A program made the position numbers and the translations under genes. Below, one piece after another: positions 16,110 through 23,111 of a stretch of DNA of 29,122 nucleotides (its first letter is position 1; each line of letters begins with the position of its first letter). Origin of the DNA: AG41 sp965653495 (GTDB lineage Bacteria; Gemmatimonadota; Gemmatimonadetes; Gemmatimonadales; GWC2-71-9); contig CBFHAJ010000029.1 in assembly GCA_965653495.1 (NCBI GenBank), forward strand, positions 1 through 29,122, written 5' to 3'. Below the pieces are notes generated by a model. That model was not told the DNA's origin. It did no database searches and saw only the letters and a program-made list of their open reading frames with translations.

Positions 16110-17521
16110 TACAACTCGGACCAGATGAGGACCTTCAGGTCCTCGATCACTTCGGCGAGGGGGCGGCCGGCCTCCACGATCCGCGCCCCGGACCCCGACC
16201 AGTCCGCGCTCCCCACCACGTGGGCACGCGCGCGCACGTAGTCGGCGGGCTCGGTGGTTTTGCGCTGGACGGCCAGCTCCGGGTCGATGCGCAGCACGAT
16301 CAGCACATCGGGGGCGAGGATATGGCGGTAGTAGTGACGCTCGAGGGCGAGCAGCAGCCGGCCGAGCGGGCTGAGGGAGAGCCGCGCCTCAAAGGCTCCC
16401 AGTCGCGGTCCCGCGAGCTGGTAGTTCTGGGGCACAGGGTAGCGCTCGCACAGCGCCACGCCGCCCGCGAGCGCGAAGCGGCGGGCGTTGAAATACAGAC
16501 GGTAGCGGTCGCGCGCCAGGCACACGTCGCGCAGGCACTGGACGTAACCGGGGAACGCGGAGGGATCGTTTCCGCCGGGCTCGCCGAACAGGCGGTTGCG
16601 CAGCTTGAGCAGCGCGCCGACCGCGAACGTGAGCGCCGCTCGCGGCGGCCGGCCCAGGTGGGCCGTCATCACGTCGAGATCGCTCGCGAGCCAGCGCGCC
16701 AGCTCCTGCACGCACGTCGACTTGCCGGCCCCGTCGCTGCCCACCAGCGCGATCACCGTGCCGCCATGGGCGAGGCGCTTCTTGCCCGAGCCGCCGCCCA
16801 GGCGTCCCCGCAGGGTGACCAGCGAGTGCAGCAACCGACCCAGCTTCATCGCGATGGTCGGCTGTTTCGCGTGCGCGCGGAGGCGCTGATGCAGCTCGCG
16901 CCGCAGGCCGACGCGCCGCCAGCGCGAGAATCCCGGTCGCAGGGAGGCGAGGCATTCGTCGACGAACGCGAGGTCAACGGTCGGCAGGTGCTGCGTCATC
17001 ACATCCTCCAGGCTGTGCAGCTGGGCCTGCTTGAGCAGGGCATCGAGCTCGCCTTGGATCGACTTGAGCCAGCCGGGTTCGCGCAGGGCGTCGCGCCACC
17101 GGTAGCGCTGCACCATCCGGATGGCGAATAAGAGCAGCTCGAATTCCGGCGCGGGCGTGCGGAACACATTTTGGTGGCTGGTCGACTGGAACAGCGCCCG
17201 CTCGAACGGGAGACGGTACACGGTCGTCCAGAACCCGCCCGTCAGGAGCTGATAGTGCACATGCACGTGGATCAGCCGTCCCGTGGCGCGATCGAGCCCG
17301 AAACAGCTCTCCAGCCCCGCGACCCGACGGTCAGCGGGCGGCGTAGCCCGCAAGAAGCCCAGTTCTTCGAGCACGGCGGTGAACTGCGGCTCGGTGGCGC
17401 GATCGACGAGCAAGTCGATGTCGCCCTCGCCCGACATCCAGCGACGCCGTTTCCAGCTGCCCTTCCACTGGCAGCAATACTGGATCTGGTGTCGCTCCAG
17501 CGCTTCGCCCAGCTCCAGCAC
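16109..17521 (-). CDS. Nucleotidyltransferase / P-loop kinase fusion
   Basis: A 470-residue fusion. The N-terminal half is a minimal nucleotidyltransferase: CCQWKGSWKRRRWMSGEGDIDLLVDRATEPQF, with GDIDLLV (33-39) giving the metal-binding Asp pair, plus RLIHVHVHYQLLTG. After a helical linker, GSDGAGKSTCVQELARWL (261-278) is a thymidylate-kinase-like Walker A. CERYPVPQNYQLAGPRL and DVLIVLRIDPELAVQRKTTEPADYVRAR continue that fold. The substrate is unknown; modification of a sugar or lipid carrier by nucleotidyl or phosphoryl transfer is inferred. The start is uncertain. GTG 17521 is the only usual start codon in the open frame, but leader copy 3 points to ATG 17628, which is out of frame (see findings). 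Confidence 0.78.
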   Translation of the reverse strand: MLELGEALERHQIQYCCQWKGSWKRRRWMSGEGDIDLLVDRATEPQFTAVLEELGFLRATPPADRRVAGLESCFGLDRATGRLIHVHVHYQLLTGGFWTTVYRLPFERALFQSTSHQNVFRTPAPEFELLLFAIRMVQRYRWRDALREPGWLKSIQGELDALLKQAQLHSLEDVMTQHLPTVDLAFVDECLASLRPGFSRWRRVGLRRELHQRLRAHAKQPTIAMKLGRLLHSLVTLRGRLGGGSGKKRLAHGGTVIALVGSDGAGKSTCVQELARWLASDLDVMTAHLGRPPRAALTFAVGALLKLRNRLFGEPGGNDPSAFPGYVQCLRDVCLARDRYRLYFNARRFALAGGVALCERYPVPQNYQLAGPRLGAFEARLSLSPLGRLLLALERHYYRHILAPDVLIVLRIDPELAVQRKTTEPADYVRARAHVVGSADWSGSGARIVEAGRPLAEVIEDLKVLIWSEL

Positions 17522-17642
17522 CAGCGAGCGCGCCGGCCGGTCAGGGCGACGGCCAGCGCGCTCGGGTGCCTTAGAGTCGAGCGTCGACGTTCCGCTCAGG
17601 GATCACCCCCCCTCGGCGAGTGTTTCATGCGGACGCGTTATA

Positions 17643-17744
17643 GCACGAGCCGTGCCCCCCGCGGTGCGGTTGCGGCGCGCAGCCCCAAGGGTTTACGCGT
17701 GCGGCCACGGGGGGTCGAGCTTCTTTGTGGTACGTTCCTTACAG
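17643..17744 (-). promoter_or_regulatory. Bipartite leader element, copy 3
   Basis: On the minus strand the box CTGTAAGGAACGTACCACAA lies at 17744-17725, 24 nt beyond the stop of the metallophosphoesterase gene. After 69 nt comes the perfect 5-bp inverted repeat GCACG-GCT-CGTGC at 17655-17643, then 14 nt to an ATG at 17628. This copy is the most diverged in the box but the most symmetric in the repeat. TGCTATAAC overlapping the repeat resembles an extended -10 promoter, but the other copies do not share it. Confidence 0.62.
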
Positions 17745-17767
17745 GTGCGTAGACGGCGCGCACCCCG

Positions 17768-20700
17768 TCAATGGCACGCTGCGCTTCCCGAGTCGGTCGC
17801 GGTCTGGCCCGCGACGGGGACGAACTGCCACGCATACGACCCGTCGTACAACATCAGCTTGAGCACCCCGTACACGCCGGTGATGTTGACCTGGCTGTTG
17901 GGGATGATGAGCGTGTTCGGGTTGTCGAGCCCCTCGCCGCCGGTCCCGACGATGATCTCGCGCAGGCCGTTCACCGAGTCGGCCACGCCAGCCGATGTCT
18001 GGGGCGCGAACCGCTCGTAGTCGCGCATGTGCGCGTTGATGACCAGCTCGGCGTGCGCGGCGATGAGATCGTCCCAGAACGGCTTCACTGACGACGTGGG
18101 CGAGAAGGTGGCCGACGTGGTCGAGTAGAACCGTGGGTTGTGCCACATTGCGAGCACGCACTGCTTCGTGGTCGCGGCGAGGTCGGCCTTGAGCCATGTC
18201 TCCTGCGGGGAGCCCACGGCTGCCGACACGAAGCTCGTGTTGCTGTTCAGCACGATGACGTGCCAGGCGCCCAGGTCGTAGCTGTAGTAGCCCTTGGTCG
18301 GGTCACCCGCCGCCGCGCCGAAATAGCCGAAGTAGCCCGCTGCAGTGGCGCTCGAGTCGTAGTCGTGGTTGCCGGTCACCGGATAGGTGCGCGCCTTGTG
18401 GCGGCCCCAGCTCGGGTCATAACAGTTCTGATAGTTCGTGGGCGTACCGTTGGGATAGGCTGCGTCGCCCAGCGCGAACACCGTTCCGGCGATGCCGTCG
18501 AGCAGGCTCGCGGTGGCCTCGTCGTTGGTGCGGTCGCACCGGGCGATGTTGCCGGCCCCGACCAGGGTCACCGACGCCAGTGGCTGGGTGACGGTGATCG
18601 TCGCCGCGCCGGAGCCAGCGCCGCCGTCCTTATCCGTGACCGAGACGCGCGCGATCGCCGTCCCCGCCGTTGCGTAGACGTGCGCGGCCGTGATGGGCGC
18701 CGTCCGACTGCCGGTGGACCCGGTGGTCTGGGCAGTTCCGTCACCCCAATCGATTCCGTACGACCAGGGCGCGTCGTTGGCGCCCGGATCGCTGAAGCTC
18801 GCACTCAAGGTGAGCGTCACCCCCGCCGTGACAGTCTGGTTGGGGAGGGGGCTCACCGTTGGGGCGACGTTCGCGATCGTCGCCGTGGTGGCCACGGCGG
18901 TGCTCGGCGCGCCGTGACTGTCCGTCACCGTGAGCGTGACTGCGTACAGCCCGTTGTCGACGTACGTGTGACTCGGCGTCGCTAAGGTGCCGGTGCCGCC
19001 GTCGCCGAAGCTCCAGGCGTACGTGATCGCGTCGCCGTCGGGATCGGACGAACCGGACCCGTTGAAGATCACCGCCGAGCCCTCGCTACCGGAGTAGGGA
19101 CCGCCGGGAGCGGCAGTCGGCGGATGGTTGACGGCGGCGACCGTGACGGCGGCCTTCGCCGATCCGACACCGCCGTCCTTGTCGGTGACCGTGACCAGCA
19201 CGGTGTCGATGCCCCCGGCGGCGTACGTGTGCGCGGCCGTGATCGCGCTCGACTGGCTCGTTGCGCTGCCCGTGGTGGCCGTCGAGCCGTCGCCCCACGC
19301 GATCGTGTAAGCCCACGGGGCGTCGCTCGTGCCGGCGTCCGAGAAGGTGGCGCTGAACGTGAAGCTCGCTCCCGCGGTCGCCGTCTGGGCGGGCGCCGTC
19401 ACCACCGGCGCGACGTTCCCGATCGTAGCCGTGGTCGTAGCCGGCGTGCTCGCCGCGCCATGGGTGTCGGTCACCGTGAGGGTCACGGTGTACGTGCCGT
19501 TGTCCACGTACGTGTGGCTCGGCGTCGCTCCGGTGCCGGTGGCGCCGTCGCCGAAATTCCACGCGTAGGTGAGGGCGTCGCCGTCCGGGTCCGAAGAGCC
19601 GCCGCCGTTGAAGCTCACCGCCGCGCCTTCGTTGCCGCTGTACGGGCCACCCGGCGCCGCGGTCGGCGGATGGTTCGTCGCCGCGACCGTGACGGCAGCC
19701 TTCGCCGACCCGACCCCGCCGTCCTTGTCGGTGACCGTCACCAGCACGGTGTCGGTGCCCGACGCGGCGTAGGTGTGCGTGGCGGTAATGGCGGTCGCCT
19801 GGGCGGTCACGCTCCCCGTTGTGGCCGCCGTGCTGTCGCCCCAGCTGATCGAGTACGACCACGGCGAGTCATTCAGGCCGGCGTCGGAGAACGTGGCGCT
19901 GAACGTGAAGCTCGTCCCGGCGACGGCCGTCTGGGCGCTCGCGCTCACGACGGGCGGCACGTTGGCGACGGTCGCTGTGGTCGTGACGGCGCTGCTCGCG
20001 GCCCCGCGCGCGTCGGTGACGGTGAGGGTCACGGTGTTCGCGCCGTTATCGACGTACGTGTGACTCGGCTTCACGCCGGTGCCGCTGGTCCCGTCACCGA
20101 AGGTCCAGGCGTACGTGAGGGAGTCGCCGTCCGGGTCCGAAGAGCCGCTGCCATCGAAGGCGACCGCGGTGCCTTCCACTCCGGTGTAGGGGCCCCCTGC
20201 CACGGCGGTGGGAGAGTGATTGACGGCGTTGGGCGAGTCGTGACACAGGCCGCTGCCCGCATCCTGGAACGTGGAGCCCGCCACTGGCACGAACTGCCAG
20301 GTGTACGACCCGTTGTTCAGCGTGAGCTTGATGACGCCCCAGGTATTCGTGTTGCGCACCTGACTGTTCGGTACGGGGGGCGGAGTGCCGCCGTCGAGAC
20401 CCGTGCCGCCGGTGCCCACCACGAACGCGCGGATCCCGTACACTGTGTCGAGCTGCTGCGCAGGGTTCTGCGGCGCCATTCTCTCGTAGCTGTGTTTGTG
20501 CCCGTTGAGCACGACGTCGGCGCCGTAGGCGTACAGCGTGTCCCACAGTGTCTGATACTTGGGGTTGCTCGTGATGTTGACGCCCGACACGAAGCGCGGC
20601 TCGTGCCAGTACGCGAGCGTGCAGCGCTGGCTGTAGAGCGCGAGGTCGTTCCGTAGCCACTGGACCTGGGCTGACGTCGGCGACACATCGAGCTCCCCGT

Positions 20701-22285
20701 TGAGCGCGATGATGTGCCACGTACCGAGGTTGTAACTGTAGTAGCCCTTCGTGGGATCGCCTGCGATCGCCCCGAAGTAGCCGAAGTACCCCGGTGCCGC
20801 GCCGTTTGAGTACTCATGGTTGCCGGGGACCGGCCGGGTCCGGCTCTTCTGCCGGCCCCACGTCGGATCGTAGAACTTGGTGTAGTTCGAGCTCGAGCCC
20901 ATCGGGTAGGCGTTGTCACCGAGGGTGAACACCGTCCCCGCGATACCGTCGAGCAGGTTCGCCGTGAGCGAGTCGCCCTTAGTGGTGCTGTCCGCGATGT
21001 CACCCGCACCGACCAGGACGGGGGCGCCCGGTGTGTTGACCTGTACGGCGATCGAGTCCCCGCCCGTCACGCTGAAGCTGTTCGTCACGCTCACGCGCAC
21101 GCTGTCCAGCCCCGCGCTGGCGTAGACGTGCGACGCGGTGATCGGGCTCGACGCGGTCGCGGTGCTGCCGCTGGTCGAGGCGCCGTCGCCCCACGTGAAC
21201 GTGTACGACCAGGGAGCGTCATTGACACCGTTGTCGGTGAACGAGGCTGTGACCTTGACCGTGTCGCCAGCGGCGGCGGTGAGATCCGGACCCGCGTTCA
21301 CCGCCGGCGTGGGGGGGCCCGGCGAATAGCAGTTGCCGCCGCCGGCGTCGCTCGCCGTCTGGCCCGCCACGGGCACGAACTGCCAGGAATACGAGCCCGG
21401 GCTCAGTGTCAGCCGGAGCACGCCGTACACGTTGCTGATGCGGGCTTCGCTGTTGGCGGCGATGAGCGTATTGACGGCGTCGAGCCCCTCACCGCCGGTC
21501 CCAATGATGATCTGCCGGATGCCGGCCACCGGGTCGGCGACACCCGCGGACGTCTGGGGCGCGAACCGCTCGTAGTCCCGCATGTGGCCGTTGAGAATCA
21601 GCGTGGCATGCGCCGCGTACAGATCGTCCCAGAACGGCTTCACGGATGCCGTGGGAGAGAACGTGCTCGACGTCGTCGAATAAAAACGCGGCGTGTGCCA
21701 CATCGCGAGGATGCACTGCTTGGTCGTGGCGGCGAGATCGGCCTTGAGCCACGTCTCCTGGGGTGAGCCCAGGGCGGTCGACACGTACGTGTTGTTGCTG
21801 TTCAGAACGACGATGTGCCAGGAGCCCAGATCGTAGCTGTAGTAGCCCTTGGTCGGGTCGCCGGCCGCTGCGCCGAAGTAGCCGAAGTAGCCAGCCGCCG
21901 TGGTGCTCGAATCGTATTCGTGATTGCCGACCGCGGGGTAGGTGCGAGCCTTCTGGCGGCCCCAGGTCGGGTTGTAGCAGTTGGTATAGGTGCTGGCGGT
22001 CCCGCCCGGATATGCGTTGTCGCCGATGACAAACACGCTTCCCGGCATGGTGTCGAGCAGGTTCGCCGTGGCGTCGTCGTTGGTGCGGTCGCAGCGCGCT
22101 CCCACGTTCCCCGCTCCGACGAACGTGACCGATCCCGCAGGCGCGGTGGCGAAGCTGGGCCGGACGCGCACCTCGGTGGGCGACTGGAAAGCCCCATCGT
22201 CGTGACAGGTGACGAGGACGAGCGCGCCCGCCAATGCCGAGACGGGAGCGAGCAGACGCAGCGCGAGCTTCTGGGCCCCGAGCAT
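17768..22285 (-). CDS. Giant lipoprotein: three metallophosphoesterase units and seven PKD domains
   Basis: About 1505 residues. MLGAQKLALRLLAPVSALAGALVLVTC is a lipoprotein signal with Cys27. The order is: metallophosphoesterase (MPE) 1 (~52-313), PKD 1 (~320-415), MPE 2 (~423-682), six PKD domains as three tandem pairs (~690-1235), and MPE 3 (~1237-1505). The MPE units resemble purple acid phosphatases (GDNAYPGG, GNHEYD, WHTPRF). MPE 2 has GAGDIAD and GHKHSYER. MPE 1 and 3 have GAGN and GHMRDYER or AHMRDYER, so metal ligands are lost and only MPE 2 is probably active. It should act outside the cell. ATG 22285 is chosen over 22321 because it puts the signal peptide at the N-terminus and lies 14 nt after leader copy 4's inverted repeat. 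It is a single-gene unit. Confidence 0.88.
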   Translation of the reverse strand: MLGAQKLALRLLAPVSALAGALVLVTCHDDGAFQSPTEVRVRPSFATAPAGSVTFVGAGNVGARCDRTNDDATANLLDTMPGSVFVIGDNAYPGGTASTYTNCYNPTWGRQKARTYPAVGNHEYDSSTTAAGYFGYFGAAAGDPTKGYYSYDLGSWHIVVLNSNNTYVSTALGSPQETWLKADLAATTKQCILAMWHTPRFYSTTSSTFSPTASVKPFWDDLYAAHATLILNGHMRDYERFAPQTSAGVADPVAGIRQIIIGTGGEGLDAVNTLIAANSEARISNVYGVLRLTLSPGSYSWQFVPVAGQTASDAGGGNCYSPGPPTPAVNAGPDLTAAAGDTVKVTASFTDNGVNDAPWSYTFTWGDGASTSGSTATASSPITASHVYASAGLDSVRVSVTNSFSVTGGDSIAVQVNTPGAPVLVGAGDIADSTTKGDSLTANLLDGIAGTVFTLGDNAYPMGSSSNYTKFYDPTWGRQKSRTRPVPGNHEYSNGAAPGYFGYFGAIAGDPTKGYYSYNLGTWHIIALNGELDVSPTSAQVQWLRNDLALYSQRCTLAYWHEPRFVSGVNITSNPKYQTLWDTLYAYGADVVLNGHKHSYERMAPQNPAQQLDTVYGIRAFVVGTGGTGLDGGTPPPVPNSQVRNTNTWGVIKLTLNNGSYTWQFVPVAGSTFQDAGSGLCHDSPNAVNHSPTAVAGGPYTGVEGTAVAFDGSGSSDPDGDSLTYAWTFGDGTSGTGVKPSHTYVDNGANTVTLTVTDARGAASSAVTTTATVANVPPVVSASAQTAVAGTSFTFSATFSDAGLNDSPWSYSISWGDSTAATTGSVTAQATAITATHTYAASGTDTVLVTVTDKDGGVGSAKAAVTVAATNHPPTAAPGGPYSGNEGAAVSFNGGGSSDPDGDALTYAWNFGDGATGTGATPSHTYVDNGTYTVTLTVTDTHGAASTPATTTATIGNVAPVVTAPAQTATAGASFTFSATFSDAGTSDAPWAYTIAWGDGSTATTGSATSQSSAITAAHTYAAGGIDTVLVTVTDKDGGVGSAKAAVTVAAVNHPPTAAPGGPYSGSEGSAVIFNGSGSSDPDGDAITYAWSFGDGGTGTLATPSHTYVDNGLYAVTLTVTDSHGAPSTAVATTATIANVAPTVSPLPNQTVTAGVTLTLSASFSDPGANDAPWSYGIDWGDGTAQTTGSTGSRTAPITAAHVYATAGTAIARVSVTDKDGGAGSGAATITVTQPLASVTLVGAGNIARCDRTNDEATASLLDGIAGTVFALGDAAYPNGTPTNYQNCYDPSWGRHKARTYPVTGNHDYDSSATAAGYFGYFGAAAGDPTKGYYSYDLGAWHVIVLNSNTSFVSAAVGSPQETWLKADLAATTKQCVLAMWHNPRFYSTTSATFSPTSSVKPFWDDLIAAHAELVINAHMRDYERFAPQTSAGVADSVNGLREIIVGTGGEGLDNPNTLIIPNSQVNITGVYGVLKLMLYDGSYAWQFVPVAGQTATDSGSAACH
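17771..18575 (-). repeat. Direct repeat encoding MPE 3, partner of 21345-22130
   Basis: The ~800-bp segment encoding the third phosphoesterase unit closely matches that of the first unit at about 21345-22130, both as protein (GSPQETWLKADLAATTKQC, FAPQTSAGVAD) and as DNA. The middle unit is clearly more distant. Recombination between the two copies would delete the PKD array and the middle phosphoesterase. Confidence 0.75.
18570..20220 (-). repeat. Three tandem PKD-pair repeats, ~546-549 bp each
   Basis: Each unit encodes a PKD domain with GGPYSG...GSSDPDGD followed by one with SFTFSATFSDAG...TVTDKDGG. The shared block CGCCGTCCTT falls at 18622, 19171 and 19717, giving periods of 549 and 546 bp (183 and 182 codons). 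The two units from about 19110 to 20215 are the most alike. The repeats keep frame, so unit number can change by recombination. Confidence 0.8.
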
Positions 22286-22299
22286 CGTGTGGCGGTGGT

Positions 22300-22409
22300 G
22301 CACGTGGCGTGCGCGCAACACACAGTAGAGACAAGCGCAGACGACGCAAGGACTTGATCCGTTTGCCCGCCGCCGTTGCCGGACTTTGAGTGTCGCAACT
22401 TCCTTACAG
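22300..22409 (-). promoter_or_regulatory. Bipartite leader element, copy 4
   Basis: On the minus strand the box CTGTAAGGAAGTTGCGACAC lies at 22409-22390, directly beyond the TAG stop of the sugar transferase gene. After 77 nt comes GCACG-CCA-CGTGC at 22312-22300, a perfect 5-bp inverted repeat, then 14 nt to the ATG at 22285. There is no purine-rich ribosome binding site between the repeat and the start. Confidence 0.65.
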
Positions 22410-23111
22410 CTACGCGGTTACGACGTTACGCCTGGGAACAAGCGGAGCAGCGCTGGGGACGAGCCGCCGCGCCTCGGCGAGCTCCGGTGGGTCGCCGAAC
22501 TTGCGGCGGCCCCACACGATGGCGGCGATCAACGCCAGCGTGCGGGCGACGAGGGCGGCGTCGTATCCCAGCGACGCGCGGCGCACGTACACCTGGTCGA
22601 GGGCGAGCCGCAGCGGCAGCAGTCGCTCGACGTACGAGCGCTCGGGGTCCGTCGAACCGATGATGGCGTCGCCGTGCGCGTAGTCGTACAGCGTGCCAGG
22701 GCTCGTAAGCCCGGGCCGCACGGTCAGGAGCTCGCGGTGCTCGGGACGGTAGTGGCGGTCGACGATCGTGGGGTGCTCGGGCCGCGGACCCACGATCGAC
22801 ATATCGCCGCGCAGCACGTTGATGAGCTGCGGCAGCTCGTCGACCTTGGCCCGGCGCAGCCAGGCGCCGTACGGAAACACGCGCGGGTCGTGGTCGGCGG
22901 TGATGACGCTCTGGAACTGGCCGTGATCGACCCGCATGGTGCGCAGCTTGTACATCGTGAACAACCGCCCGCCGCGGCCGGTCAGGCGGGCCCGGTACAG
23001 CACCGGTCCTCGGTCCCACAGCCAGATGCCGACGGCGGCCCCCATGATGAACGGGCCGAGCACGATGAGTGCGGCGGTGGACAGCACCACGTCGAGCAGG
23101 CGCTTGATCAT
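22410..23111 (-). CDS. Minimal initiating sugar-phosphate transferase (bacterial sugar transferase family)
   Basis: A 233-residue protein of the PF02397 type. One N-terminal membrane helix (MIKRLLDVVLSTAALIVLGPFIMGAAVGIWL) leads into GPVLYRARLTGRGGRLFTMYKLRTM, then WLRRAKVDELPQLINVLRGDMSIVGPRPE, with the catalytic Asp-Glu pair and the substrate motifs, and RPGLTSPGTLYDYA. It should transfer a sugar-1-phosphate from a UDP-sugar to undecaprenyl phosphate, the first step of repeat-unit assembly. It lacks the four-helix N-terminus of WbaP/WcaJ proteins and so resembles the monotopic PglC size class. The ATG at 23111 overlaps the preceding stop (ATGA). A longer frame to 23774 is a shadow. Confidence 0.92.
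   Translation of the reverse strand: MIKRLLDVVLSTAALIVLGPFIMGAAVGIWLWDRGPVLYRARLTGRGGRLFTMYKLRTMRVDHGQFQSVITADHDPRVFPYGAWLRRAKVDELPQLINVLRGDMSIVGPRPEHPTIVDRHYRPEHRELLTVRPGLTSPGTLYDYAHGDAIIGSTDPERSYVERLLPLRLALDQVYVRRASLGYDAALVARTLALIAAIVWGRRKFGDPPELAEARRLVPSAAPLVPRRNVVTA

Noticed and set aside
17598..17628. Rescue of the 17628 reading frame by changing the length of the 7-base G/C run at 17606-17612
   Set aside because: Changing that run by one base leads to a TAA near 17573, and by two bases to an immediate TGA. Only an indel further on, in the CCC at 17599-17601, joins the frames.
17522..17767. Possible small gene or terminator in the gap after the phosphoesterase lipoprotein gene
   Set aside because: Apart from leader copy 3 and the 10-codon frame, no open frame with coding character and no hairpin followed by a T-run was found.
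19124..20656. A 510-codon plus-strand frame opposite the PKD array, and similar long frames at 23153-24232 and 24607-26124
   Set aside because: All are antisense to well-supported genes, are Arg/Gly/Asp-rich and lack motifs.
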